64,000 bases of DNA from Loxodes magnus (lineage: Eukaryota; Ciliophora; Karyorelictea; Loxodida; Loxodidae): assembly GCA_946699065.1 (NCBI GenBank), contig CAMPDV010000252.1, forward strand, positions 248,001 through 312,000. Direction: 5' to 3'. Below, piece by piece: positions 36,010 to 48,920 of the stretch; the stretch's first letter is position 1; each line of letters opens with the position of its first letter. Under the pieces are notes generated by a model. The model saw nothing but the letters and a program-made list of their open reading frames with translations. It made no database searches and was not told the DNA's origin. A program made the translations under genes and the position numbers.

Positions 36010-37560
36010 TTAATGAAAATTATTTAGCTTAAATTTCTATTTTAAATTATTTATAATTTATTTTTTATCTATTATAATTTTGATATTTTTAAAGTATCTT
36101 TTCCAACGGTATTGCATGCCAAATATCGTAGCTAATATTTACTTTTAATTATTTTGAATTCTAACGAATTTACTAATATATGTTTTATAATATGCTTTTG
36201 ATATTTCTTAGTTATTTATCAAGGTTTATATATCTAGTTAATATTTTATTCTATACTATCTAAATTTTAATTTAATAAATAGTTCTTATCTAGTAATCTT
36301 TATATGTTATATTTAAGATCTTTTATTTCTTAAATAAACTAGTATTCATTTAACTAGTTTTTAATCTTTTAATTTTATACTATAATTATATGGTCAACAG
36401 TTTAATATTAAAACTGTCTATTTTAATTCTAAAGTTAGATAAATAGTGTTAATGTGAATTATCAGAAATTATAATAGTTTTTTACTGAAGATTTTAAATA
36501 AAAATATTGCCTATAAATATGAGAAAATTAACTAGTAAACTGTATATTTTTTAAAGAACTAGGAGTATTAAATCTTAAATAAAAGAACTTACTACCAAAT
36601 AATTAGCAACTTAATACTGATAGTATAAAGCACATAATCAGTTTTGTATTGTGTGGCTGTTTAAAATTTGGCAAGCTCTATATAAAATTGACTATTTCTT
36701 TTATTGACATAAAAATACATTCTACATCAACACCTTAACAATAGGTTTGAGAAAGTCATCCTATGAACTATTTCTATAATTTATTTGGTAAATCAAGATC
36801 TGTCTTTTCCTCAGCCATTTACTTAATATAAAGATTTCATAAAAAAAGAAACTTTTCACTTTTTAGGAATTAAGAAATAATTCAAGCAATGACAATTTCT
36901 TATCAGAAAACTTGTAACTAAAGATCTATATTTTTAAATTATATTATAGCAATATTTTACTACAGTAAATCATTCTCTTTCTGTATATTAGATTACAAGT
37001 GTCAAAAAACTATAAAGCAGGAATCTTTTTACTTCTTCATAAATTAATTAAAGAAGAGTCACTAATTAAAACTAATGTACTCTAAATATTTTACATTTTT
37101 TGTGCATTTAATTCATTAATAATAATAAAAATTAAAGAAGTCAACAGATAAATATATTAAATATCTTACTAATCTCTTTTCTAAGTCATAAGTAATAAAA
37201 AATTTCTAAGATTCAGAAAAATAAAGAAAGCTAAAAATGATAAAAAGTAAGCAAAATATATAATTTCTAATATTATTTTTAATATTTTAGTATTTCTTAG
37301 TTCTGTTAGATTTATCACAAAAATATCTAATTAACTACTAAGAAATAGAAGTTACTAAATTTATAAAGGTAAAATTAGTATAATTTTAGCTTATTTTATA
37401 TTTGTATTTCCATGAATAAAATATTATTAATTAAGTTATATTCTGATATTAAACTTCATTTTAATGCAACTTTTTGCTTCTAAAAGTAATTGTTAATTTT
37501 GAATACTTATTTGTTTTTTAAAACATTAAGTTTATCAAACATTTTAAGAAGGTAAAATAT
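36010..37560. other. AT-rich spacer
   Basis: No supported gene. From about 37,130 it begins to match 62,040 onwards (second direct-repeat pair). Confidence 0.45.
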
Positions 37561-37565
37561 TCTAC

Positions 37566-37580
37566 TAAATTGTTCCTTAT
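37566..37580 (+). repeat. Target-site duplication of the 37.9-kb unit
   Basis: The 15-mer taaattgttccttat is repeated perfectly at 38,419-38,433, bounding the ZK-B element. Confidence 0.95.
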
Positions 37581-38418
37581 AATAATAATAATAGTATACT
37601 TAAAGTTAGTAGAGTTTTGCATTCTCTGGAATTGCAACCAGTTCCTGCGGACAGTTTTTTTAAATTGGGTGTGATCCACGACATTTTTATTAAGTGGAAG
37701 GTTACCACTGTAACCGTTCAAGTGGTCTTGCAAAAAGCTTTTATTTGTAGATCCCTGTTGGAGTTATTCATAGTTTATTGAGTTGTATCCATGTTCTTTT
37801 CTGCTCTTATTCGTTTATTTTCTTTCATTATCAACAGTTTTTTAAAATATGTTGATTTGATTTGCAACATCAACAAAGTTTGTATTATTGTCTTTATTTC
37901 GTTCTTTTTTATGATAATTTATTTTCTATATTTTCTAATCTTTTAATGAAACTTGTAGCAATCATTTCTTTTTCTGGATTCAATTCTGTTTTTAATTCTA
38001 TTGGTATTTTTTCTATTTCCATTTTTGTGTCGTATTTAAAATTTTATTATGATTAAGTTCAGAGTTATTCTTCCGTTATTAATTTGCTACAAATAAGTTA
38101 TCTTCTAAGTATTAGTAATTCGTTGTTCTAATCTTCTATATTACTCATTAGTTCCCGTATTTTTTCGCCTAAGTTGTAAGTTGTTTCTTCATAATTTGAG
38201 ATTACTTTTTACATTTGATCTAATTAAATTTAAAGTTTTTGATTAGTTTCGTTTTTAGGTTAACTTATCTCTATTTATCCTACCATAACTTTACCTTCTG
38301 AAGAAGAGCTTGACTCCTCCTATTGTTATTATTTTTTCTAAATTTCTTTTGCCGCTTTTCTCTTTAGGCTTCTAAGTTAATTTTTTGAGAGTCGAAGAGA
38401 TTAATCCATTTTTTTTCA
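37581..38418 (-). mobile_element. ZK-B element, complete, 838 bp
   Basis: Perfect 15-bp duplications on both sides fix its limits. The left edge is its 3' end, aataataataatagtatact, that is (TTA)n on the minus strand directly against the duplication. The right edge is an A-run followed 9 bp in by the start codon. The whole transposed unit is therefore one Gag-like gene plus a short tail, with no room for a reverse transcriptase. This is the clearest demonstration that ZK units are complete as they stand rather than random fragments. Confidence 0.9.
37600..38409 (-). pseudogene. ZK-B Gag-like protein with five TGA codons
   Basis: ATG at 38,409. The same frame reaches the knuckle and the post-knuckle domain about 210 codons later without any net frameshift, reading TAA/TAG as Gln. 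Segments: basic start M-D-Q-S-L-R-L-S-K-N-Q, Gln run, S-S-S-S-S-E-G-K, a long coil (L-Q-I-Q-L-D-Q-M-Q-K-V-I-S; I-R-E-L-M-S-N-I-E-D), a second coil F-I-K-R-L-E-N-I-E-N-K-L. The knuckle at 37,875-37,834 is C*CCKSNQHILKNC with four intact ligands. Then W-I-Q-L-N-K-L-*-I-T-P-T-G-I-Y-K. In-frame TGAs lie at 38,059, 37,870, 37,831, 37,825 and 37,768 (low coordinates). Two of them are TGG in sister copies. Either lesions or recoded codons; see findings. Plus-strand ORF 37,862-38,056 is a shadow. Confidence 0.75.
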
Positions 38419-38439
38419 TAAATTGTTCCTTATTTAAAA

Positions 38440-41400
38440 GATTAAAATATTTAATAAACTTAAATTATTATCTTAGCTAATTAAAAAGGAGACAAAGCTT
38501 TTTTAATACTTCACACATTGTATTATAAAGATCTTTATTAGGTTATCAATCATTACAAAAAAATGAATAAGTAAGTTAAATTATCTATTTTTCAGCTTTT
38601 CTCTTTTATTTCTTTATTTGTAATTTTTTAATTATTTATGTCGTATAGTATATCATTCGTTTTTATCTAATTATAGGATTAATTTTACTCTTTATAATAG
38701 TTTAATAAAGTCTATTTTTTCTTATAGAATTATCTTTTATATTTATCGAATGTTTTCGAATTTAAATTGTAATGTTAATCCTACTTGATCTAGGAAATGA
38801 ATTTCTCAATATATATTTAAAAAATGTAGTTTCTTTTTAAATTTTGATACGCTATAAGAACATAACTTGCCAAATTTCAAATTTGTTAATTTATAAAATG
38901 TAAGTCTAAACATTTTCTACTTTTATATTATCTAAATTTTTAGATAAGGTATTCGATCATAAATTCAGCTTTATTTTAAAGATTTAACAAAAAAAGTCAT
39001 AATTTCCTTAAAATTTTAGTTTACTTTACATATTGATTTGTTTTATCAGTTTAGAATAACCTAATTTCTAATCAACATATTTTGTTGAGATTCTATAATA
39101 AATGATAATAGAACTTAGTTTATCTTCTTTTAATAAAATAAGCAAAAAACGTAGCATAAATACTAAAGCATTATAAGTTAAAACTATAAATAAGAGCATT
39201 TTTTTATTTTACATAGTTAGAATTATATAGTAACTAAAATATTTTCCTAATCGTAAACTTTATATTTATTTAAGTAACATTAATTTGTTAAATGCTCTCT
39301 TCGTAGAAACAATATATACATTTAAAAAATAAAATAGCATAATTTTATTAAATGCTTGTATATTTAGAAATTTAGCTATGTTTTATTTAGTGAATTAAAA
39401 ATTTAGCTTGATTCTCTATTTAATTTTAGTGTAATAATCTAAAACTAATGACTTTTTAAAACTTTAAAATTCTAATTTAAGTCCTGCTTGCTAATTAAAT
39501 TTGAATCATCACTTTATTGTTCCATTCAAAATTTATAGTAATAAATATAATTGAAAATCTTTTAACTATTTATTAAATATATCATCTTAAAAATTATTTA
39601 CAAAATAATAATATTATTAAAAATATGAATCAAAATATAATTTAATTATAATTTAAATTAAATTAAATGTTAATTTTATTATAGTTGGGTAATTCATAAT
39701 CTTAAAACATTGATCTTTTAGTCTTCATAAAATTTTCTTTCTTTTGCATTATTTTGGTTTTTACTTTTATGATAAGCAAATAATTATTTTTTTAAACGAA
39801 ATAAGCAAAAATTAAAAAAAATTATTTTGATCTTTTTACGAAACTAATTTTATATATATGATTTATTACAATTATTATAGTAATTAGTAATATAATTATA
39901 TTCTTTTATTTAATTTATTAATTTAAACATTAAAATTGTAAAATGTTTTACTGTTTAATAATATTTTATTTTCCTACATTTTTCATTAATTAACTTAAAT
40001 TCATTTTTAATATGATAATTATCTACTTTAAATTTATTATTTTTGCTGATAAACTTATTTAATATTAAAAAATTGGATAAATTAAAAATTATCTCTTTAA
40101 GATCACTTTTCTTTTAGATTTTATTTTTTAATATTTATATTTCTTAATAATAAAAATTGCTTTTTACTATTTTATCTTTTTAATAAAGATTATCTTATAC
40201 AATATTTTAATTTTATACAATATATATATTTTTAATTACTTCAATAGAATACTAAATTACAATTATTTGCCTTCTCATTCTAAATTCTTTAATTTTCTTT
40301 TTAAAATTAATTTCTATTCAAAACTAATTAAAGCTAATTTTAATTATATTTTTAATTTTTGTACTAAATTTGTTCAAAAAGTATAATTTTTATTTTATTT
40401 ATCAGTTTATCAATATTCAATTTTTAGATTGCAGATTTCTTAATTTTCTTATTTAGAGTTACTACAAAAATATTTTAATTAATTACATTTTCTATTCTAT
40501 TATTTTACGATTGATAACTTTTCTTAAAAAATCCAAATCTATACTCTCTTAAAGAAGATGTGTTCTATTTTGTAAAAATATTTAGCTATCATCTTATTAA
40601 ATGAAAAGCGAGAGGCAATGATCTTTTAAATAAAAGTGTTTTCCACATAAAAAAATCGTTTTTTTAAACTCCACCAAACTATGCTTCTTTGATTATTTTA
40701 CGAATTACAAGCTTAAAATTTGAGTCTAAAAAGTCAAAATATAAAGTTTCAAGGTTTGAGTCATTTTTTATTATGTATATGATAAAATTAAAATTTGAAT
40801 ATAAATAATAAGTAAATAATATTTAAATATATCTATAAAATTTTAGTCTAAAAACCGAAGAAAATGAAAAAAGCTACTTTACAAAAAAAGCATAAATATT
40901 TAAATGAATAAATACAAGAACTAGTACTATAGTAATAAATTTAATAAACATATTATGCTAAAACTTAATAGAATTAGCAGAATTTATAAATCTTATTTTT
41001 TATTTAATTTTGAATTAATTACTATCAATTATTTTAATTTTCAATTATTTTTTATAATTAATCTTGTTCTAAACTAAACATGATATAAAAAATACTTAAT
41101 ACTTTTAATTTTTCTTTATTTTAAATAAATTACTAGATAATCCATTTACACTCATTGAAATGAAAAGGAAATTTATTAAATAAAATTATTTCAGATCCAT
41201 TTAAAGTAAATTTTTACCCTAAATTCATCAAAAAATGTTATTCTTTATTCAAATGCTTAACTATTTTCAATTTATTTTATTCTAAAATCTAAAAACTTTC
41301 ATTATATTGCTATGCTTATTGCGTCTAATATTAGTCTGAATAATACAATTATTATCATTTTTTATTTAGTTTTTCTTCATAAATAGGCTTATACTCATAA

Positions 41401-42420
41401 AAAATAGTAAATTGATATTATATTTCTAATTAAATTTTGCTAATTTCCTATAGTAAGACAAAATTTACTTAATTAAACAGAAAGTTTATTTATATCTTAA
41501 TGATTTATGTTTTCCCTGTCTTTGATGCTCCCATCAAAAGTAGTTAAAATTGCTTCTTAAGCTAAAAATTTAATAAATTTGTTATTAGATTTAAGTTTAG
41601 AGATTAAATAATTATTTTTCTATTTACATAAATAGTTTCATTTTCTAATTATTTTTTAATTTTATAAATTAATATGTTAGTAAAATAATTATTCTATAGT
41701 AACTTCTAGTCAATTATTTTAAGTTATCTTTTCTTAGCTTACTAATCAATTTTCTAGCAATATTTTCTTTTTTAAATTATTTATTTTAAGTTAATCTTTT
41801 AAAATAAACTTTAGATTTTCTCCTTAACTTAATAATGTCCAAACAATTACAATTTTTTTAATATTTGATTATAGAGATTTAATATTATTAAGATTACTAA
41901 TATCTATTTTAAGATTTGTTATTATATATAGAATTATTAATAACACATATTTTTCATTGTCATCTATATTTATCTGTTTATGTAGCATTAAATTAATCTC
42001 CGTTATTTTCCGGTAAAACATGTTTCTACTACTTCTGAATGCAAAGACTTTGTTTATCTCAAATTAGCTTTATAATCTCCTATTTTTGCATTATTTTTGA
42101 TTTAATATTTTTATGGATTAAAAAAAATAGAAAAGTTCTCTTGTAAATAATCAAAATCAACATAAAAAAATAATCTGAACAATCTTAAAAAGTAATTCTC
42201 TAAAAACCTTTAAGCATTCAATAAGTAAATTAATATATTGCATTACAAAAAATAAACACTTTAATTTCAGTTAAATACTTAAAATAAAGAAAGGTGAAAA
42301 CAGTATAAGTAGATTTGTTTTAATTTAACACAAAAATAAGGAATTTTGTGTAGCTTTCTACTAGGGAAATTACTTTCTACGACTTTGATCTTGATCAAGT
42401 GATAAAACTAATGAAATATG
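38440..42420. other. AT-rich spacer, no gene seen
   Basis: Apart from direct-repeat similarity up to about 39,710, no protein-like frame, tandem array or structured RNA stands out. Confidence 0.5.
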
Positions 42421-42429
42421 ATAACCTAT

Positions 42430-42860
42430 AATTCATTATTATTATAATAATTATAATTTAAACTAAATGTCAAATATAGATTTATGTATCTTTGGGGCTT
42501 CAAATTGGTATCTGTGTACAATTTTTTTCGGGGTTGTATATCTCGTGCTTTTTATAAATGGATGATTACCACAAAGGATGTTCCTAGTTTCTTATGGGTA
42601 TTTTTATTCATAGATGCCTAATATGTTATTCATAGTTTCTTTAGATTTTTTGTTTTTTTAAGATTTTTCAGGTTTTTTTAATTTCATTTTTCTTAAGTTG
42701 CCTTCATTCTTTAAAATGTCTTTGCAAGTGATATCTAGATTTTTATTACCAACATATTTTGATATTTTTTCTTTGAATAAACCTTTATCCAACATCACAA
42801 TTCTTTTGCTATGGCTTGTAAAAAAAATCATATTTTACTTTTCTTAATGCTGAAGTTTAT
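42430..42860 (-). mobile_element. ZK-B element, degraded
   Basis: Minus-strand unit with a left 3' tail attattattataataatt. The knuckle site at 42,754-42,713 is CWQQKSRYHLQRHF: first Cys, Trp, K-S and His retained, second Cys now TAA (Gln) and last Cys now Phe. Downstream G-I-Y-E-Q-K and, in another frame, V-V-I-I-H-L match G-I-Y-K-Q-K and V-V-T-F-H-L of the 37.7 and 54.3 kb copies. The 5' end is unclear and no target duplication was found. Confidence 0.65.
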
Positions 42861-43015
42861 ATAAATCTTCTTTTATAACCATTCTTTGCGATTATGTTGA
42901 TTGGTTTAAGACATTTTATAAAGATAATTTTTGTTAATAAAATATTTTTTATTAATTAAATTTTAAGAATTAATATTTCACTGTTTTGTCTTCTTTGTAG
43001 TTCATTAAATCCAGG

Positions 43016-46000
43016 ATTTATTAAGAAAGCTTCTAATAGAGTTATAAATTTTGACAAATGATATGAGAAAGCAATACTTTGCATAAATAAAAAAATTAGT
43101 ATGAAAAATTATGAAACTTACTTCGGTGCAAAATGTAGAAATATTACTGGATAATAAATGATCAGAAAAATAGAAAAAAAAAGAAAAAAAGCATTTTAAT
43201 TTTGCAAAAATAAGATAAAAAGAACTAGAAGAAACAAGGAAAAATTGATACAGAGAATAAAAGAAAACTGGAATAAACCAGACAAGAATCCTAATAGAGC
43301 GATTGTGTTCAATGGAAATATATAAAAGAAAATAACTAATATCAAAATAAATTAGAGATCTATAAAAAATTTCGAAAATTAATGATACCTACGAGGGAAA
43401 TGTCCGTAGCAAGAGAAAATAAGAAGAGCAATCGGGAGATCGATCTGATATAAAATAATGGCTTTCTTTCCATCAAGTTATGAGAAGATCTGACGGAGAA
43501 AACGAGAATTATCAGACAAAACTAATATACTGTTTAGAGAAAGGAGAATCTTACAGATTTTTAAAGTTTTTAAAACTTCTAACCGAAAATTTTACTCATT
43601 TTGAATTTAATATGAAAAATAATTAATTATTGATAAAACTCATAGTGATATAGAAAAACTTTAACATTCTTAAATTAAAAAGTTAAAAAAATATTAAAGA
43701 TTTTTTTTAATAAATAATTACTAAAAGTTATAGTAAAAATAATTAAAAATTTAACAATATAAAAGAGAATGAAAATTTACTTTTAAAGCATTTAATTAAT
43801 TTGAAAATAAGAATAAAATATAAAATTATATAATTATATAATTATATAATTATATCAAAATCTTAAATAAATAAAATTATAAAAATTATAATTATATAGA
43901 GATAATAATTATAAGCAGAAAATTATTAAACTAATAATAATACATCAATTTTTCTAATGATAAATAAAAATAGTTTAAAAAGTGTAATAAAAAAAAATTA
44001 AATTTAAGTTTAAAAATAAAAATGAAAACGTAGATATATTTTTCTACAAAAAATTAAAAGATAAAATATAAATAATTTTAAATAAAAGGCATTTTTTAAA
44101 TAATAGCGAAAGTTAAAGAAAAATAAATTTAATATAAAAATTTAAATTAACATAAATTAAAGATTCATTAAAAGCATATAAATAAATTACTGAGTATAAA
44201 AACTTAATTTATTTAACTTAAATTTCATTATAAGAAAAATATAGTTTTATAGATTATTTACTTATCAATTCCTTTTGCTTGAAAAGTAAATCTAAAGAAG
44301 ATGCAAACTAAATTAAGGTTACAAATAAAGATTATTTAAAAATAGTATAAAAATAATTTTTTAAATATAAAATTAGTTAAATTGATTAAATATTAGATAA
44401 AATAAGTTTAATAAAATTATAAAATTAATATATTATTACTATAACTGATAATAAATAATTTCCATAAATTTGTAAAATAAAACTTCTATTATTCAATTTT
44501 TTCAGTTTATCAACAAAAGAGAAAAAAGATTATATTTAACTTGAAAATATTTATTATTAAAGAGATTTTTATTTGGAAATAGGATATTATTATATAGTTT
44601 ATAAATCACAACACATTTATTTCTTATCAAATGAAAAATATAAAATTTAAATATTCTAAACTTTTAAATATTTTTTATATTAGATAAAAATTTTTATTTT
44701 TTATAAATTATTATAATAATTTCATAAATTTATTTTATTTTACTAAACTATCATTATGCAAAATAAAGATATTTTACTTCTAATTTTAAATAAGATAGCT
44801 GAATATTTAATAAATTTTGTTTTTTTCTAAATTAACTAGAATAGATAAATTAAATTAAATATTTGTATTTTAACTCTTTATTATGAGATACTTTAAATCC
44901 TTCAAATTACTGTTTTTAATTTTAATTATTAAATATTTAAAAATTATGAAGAAACAAACTAGAAATAATTTATTCTTTGCTTCTCTTCTTTATTTAAAAA
45001 TATACAAGTTTCTTTCTGAAAGGATTAATATTAGCAGAAGTTGACTACATTAAAAGAATAGCTTAAGTCTAGATTTACTTATAGAGATTTTTAAGAAATA
45101 ATGAACTTGTTAAGAAATTACAAGGCAAGAGCTCTACTCGGACATATCGAAACGTTTAAGTTCTTGGATATATAAATCTTTAATTTAGAGATATTTATGT
45201 GAGATTTAAATTTTCATAAGATAATAAGTTGATAGTTAAAGTTCTGAATTAATTTATAAAATAATTACTAAACAGGTGACTTATATTTATTTTTAGATTA
45301 CACTACCTTATTTCTTTTGCAATATAATCATTTTAGTTAATTATAAAATCTTTATGTTTGGAAAATTTATTTAACTATAAATTTAAAATAAATTAAATTT
45401 TTAAGAAAAAATGTAGTTTGAAATGTTTTTTTAATTTTTTTATTCCTAAAAAGAATATTTTTCTAAATTTTTAAATGATCAATTTTTTATTTTACATTCA
45501 ACTAAACCACTATTTACCTTATCATATAAAGTGAATTTCATCTTTAAATAATTTTTAATGAAATTTGTTCAATAAATTTTGAATAATTACTATTTTTTAA
45601 GTTATATTTAAATATTTTATTATTTTGTTTGCTTTTAGTTAATTAAAACACTTAAAAAATAACTTTTTATTTTTATTTCTATTTTTAATAAAGAACTTTA
45701 AAATATTTCACCCAGAAATTAATTTATGTTTTTCAAAAAAGTTTATATTTTTTACTTAAAATTTTATAAATTAAGATAAAATTTAACTAAAAGAAGGATA
45801 AGTGAGATAGTTAAGATTAATGATAAGATAAAATTTCTAAAATAAGATTAAATATGAGATTATAATCTTAATTTTATTATAAAATAATATTAAAAATTAT
45901 AATAATATTTTTGGAATATTTTTAATCCTCTTTAAACTGAATTTAAATTAGAACATCTAAAATTAAATACAAATTATGATAAATGAAATTGTCACATAAA

Positions 46001-47065
46001 AAAATTTCACATTATTGATTTTCATAAGATTTTTTGAATAGTAAAGTAAAGAAAAAAAGTAAGAAAAGAAGTAGAAAATCTGTTTTAAGAAAGTCTGAAC
46101 GACTTTGAGCTATCAAATTTAAAAAGTTAGAAAAAGAAAAATGCATTTACGCGAATAATAGAATGAAAAAGAAAAATACTAATAGAATTTAGAAAATTGT
46201 TTTAAAGAAATCTTAACAACTTTTAGTTATTAAATTTAAGAAGTTAGAAAAAGTAAGAAATGCATTTCCATGAATAGTAAAGTGAAGAAGAAAAGTACGA
46301 AAAGAAGTTAGAAAATCTGTTTTAAGGCCTTATAGAACTACTAAAAAGAATAAAACAACAAAACCAGATCTAAAATGTCAACTAGATCTTATAATTACAA
46401 GCTAAAGACAACCTGAGCAAAATATGGAGATTAAAAAATAGTAAAAAATTAATAAAAATAAGATCATAAAAAAAATAAATTAAAATTAAAAGAAAATTAA
46501 AAGAAAATGATACTACTGTTTCTCGACAGAACACAGATACAAGCAATGGAAAAGATTTTATTAGTTCAAAAAAACTATTAAATCAATGAAAAGAAAGAAA
46601 AAAGAAAATTATTCTGCAATTAAGAATGAGAAATTTACAAAATGAAAGAAAATTAGAAGTTTACAAGAATGAGAAGCACAATAACTAAGAAAGAAAAATT
46701 TACAGATTTTTTTTATAAAAATTAATAAAATTACAAACTTATTTTTAGCGATGGGAACGATATAACTGCTGTTAAACATTTTTAATTATAATTATTAGTC
46801 ATTTATTTAATTTAAGGAGTTCTACTTAGGTCCGATTATATTTTATAATCTAGAATAAACTAATTGGGATTTAAATTAAATTTGCAATAGTAATTATATA
46901 TTCCTAAAAAAGGAAAAATGAATAAAATCATAAAAGAATTTCTCCAACTAAGGATAAGAGTAAAATAATAATAAAAGAAGTGTGAAAAAAATATTTTAAT
47001 ACTTAATTTTATCTATTTACAAACTAAAAATCTATTTTTTTAATTAATTTTGATAATTAATTAAT
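43016..47065 (+). repeat. Long direct repeat, copy 2
   Basis: Partner of 23,281-28,215. It lacks the 1.15-kb insertion of copy 1 but has gained extra minisatellite units at 46,030-46,340. The ORF block at 43.1-43.57 kb is frameshifted relative to copy 1. A short (ataattat) tandem run at about 43,833-43,855 is specific to this copy. Confidence 0.85.
46030..46340 (+). repeat. Minisatellite, about 120-bp units
   Basis: About 2.7 units, each containing gaagaaaa-g-aagaagttagaaaat, then tgttttaa-gaa-tct, then a variable part ending aatgcattt-cg-gaata. The array matches 17,970-18,290. The other direct-repeat copy has one unit only (26,280), so the array expanded here after duplication. Confidence 0.65.
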
Positions 47066-47530
47066 AACATCTTGTTATATGCCTGATAGTGTAAAAAGTT
47101 AAGATTTTAAAGATTAAAGCATGAGTAATTTTAAGACATTTTAAAATTAATTTTTTTATAATTCACATTTGTTAATAAGAGATTACATAACACTTTTAAA
47201 GGGTTTAGGATATAATCATATAAGATTTAAGATAATTTGTATTATAAATGAGCTTGAAAACATCTATAAGAAGAAATTAGAACTGAATCAAAGATAAAAT
47301 TGAAAATAATAAGTTCACTAAGAGAGAAAAGAGAATGAACATTAAGACCTTTTTATTAAATCCTGAAGCAATCCGATTATTGAGCAGGAAGAGGCGAAAT
47401 ACCTCAAAATTGCCAAATTTAATTTTAATAATTAATAATTAAGTGATAATTTGAATAGAATTTTGTTGTAGGAGGTCTTGGGATGATAAATGATAGTATC
47501 GTTAATATTTGTATACAAAAAGAGATAGAA

Positions 47531-47567
47531 AAATGTACTATAATGATTATATCATTATAGTACATTT
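47531..47567. repeat. Perfect 16-bp hairpin
   Basis: aaatgtactataatga is followed by loop ttata and then its exact reverse complement. It is not in a terminator setting. It lies just past a short unassigned frame (47.28-47.45 kb, K-T-F-L-L-N-P-E-A-I-R-L-L) and before AT-rich spacer. It could be a palindromic fold-back end of a small element. Confidence 0.85.
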
Positions 47568-48341
47568 AAATGATAATTAATTTGTTAAGTTTACTTTTCT
47601 CAATTTTATCTTATTTAAGGATAATATTCCAATCACTGTTGTCTTTATCTTTATTTTATACATTATTGGAAAAAGATAACTCAAAGAAAATATAAGATTA
47701 GTAGATAAAAGATAAAATATATAAGTAAAAATATAAAGATTTTTCCCTACTAGTTTATTAAATTTTCTTTTAGATAGATAAAGATATCTTGAAGGTTAAT
47801 ATTAAGTCATTGAAGAAATATATAAGTCAATGTAAATTAAACATTATATTTGCTTATTCAGATTTAAGGTAAAGGAAAATTTTCTTAAAATCTTATTAAA
47901 ATTAAAGTGAGAATAAAAGTATTAATATAACAAATAGAAAGTTTATATTTTATTTAATTTGGAAAAATAAAATAATTAAAATAATTTTCATGAAGCATAA
48001 AAGACATCAAATCTAATCATTGGAAATTCAAAAAAATATACATTTTTTTTAAAGAGATGCTGAGGGATTTTTTCAAAATTTGAAAATTCTAAACCATAGA
48101 AAAATAAATCAAATGAAACTTAATTAAGAAATTAAAAATAAAAACATTGATTAATGAAAAAATGTGATAATAAAAAAATTCTATTAATTCTTTAATAGTT
48201 TAATTTTGAGTATTTAAAAATAAATATTTAAAATAGTTGATAATAAGTTGAATATTATTAACTCTCATATTTTTCATTAGTAACTGATAAAATAGATTAC
48301 GGTGTTGCTATTAAATTTTCCATTTATCTGACTTTATATTT

Positions 48342-48920
48342 TCAACTTATAGAATTTTTTAAATACATTTATTAAAGAAACCTTTAAACATATAGGTAAA
48401 AAAATAAGCATTATTTCTATAATACAGCTATATAAAAATTTAAAAGAAAGGAAGCAGCTAGAAATATACTAAGAAATTAGATTGTCTAATTTATTTCCTG
48501 AAATTACTTACGCCAACTTGAATAAATAACATAACATAATAAATTAACGTGGTTCTGCCCTTATTATGACATCCACGAAGTAATGTTTTAATTAAAAATT
48601 TCTGAATTTCCTTTCTCATTGCTTTAATTCAAAAATTTGAAACCCTTTTCCCTTAATTCTTGAGGATACTTTCGAAGGCCGTAGTTGAAGCTCTTAAAGA
48701 GTTCTCATTCTTATACAAACGTCAGTTTTGAGTAGTCTTCTATAATTAAAAATCTTAGAAATTAAATTTGTCCTCATCTATGTCTTGTTTTTACCCAAGC
48801 TTCTATCCAATTGACATCATAGAGAATAGAAGGGTTTCTGAGACGCGAACTACAGAATAATACTCGCTTGTTCTGATATTGAGTTTAAAGCTAAGGAATA
48901 GCTTGAGGCTCATCATCCAT
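48342..48920 (-). pseudogene. Unidentified protein, single frame with two TGAs
   Basis: ATG at 48,920, one frame to TGA 48,344-48,342, with TAA/TAG as Gln and internal TGAs at 48,776-48,774 and 48,707-48,705. Composition is that of a globular protein and G+C is clearly raised down to about 48,520. It reads M-D-D-E-P-Q-A-I-P-Q, then Y-D-V-N-W-I-E-A-W-V-K-T-R-H-R, F-L-R-F-L-I-I-E-D-Y-S-K-L-T-F, N-Y-G-L-R-K-Y-P-Q-E-L-R-E-K and I-T-S-W-M-S-Q-Q-G-Q-N-H. Aromatic residues and D/E-containing strands are reminiscent of a transposase or integrase core, but I cannot align it to a named family. The last 55 codons are AT-rich and may be run-on. No other copy is visible in the window. Confidence 0.5.

Larger units (their letters stand above)
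37130..39710 (+). repeat. Second direct repeat, copy 1
   Basis: Collinear with 62,040-64,000. Shared landmarks are the gagaaatagaagtt-like block near 37,340 (62,190), the atttatgt-cg-tata block near 38,635 (62,950), ctaatcgtaaa-ttttatatttatt near 39,245 (63,575) and g-t-tgggtaattcataatctt near 39,685 (63,975). The window ends before the second copy does. Each copy carries a ZK-B insertion at nearly the same point. Confidence 0.7.

Noticed and set aside
37834..37875. Selenocysteine at the TGA codons
   Set aside because: No SECIS-like stem-loop can be recognised in the short 3' parts of the units, and the TGAs also fall outside the Cys positions.
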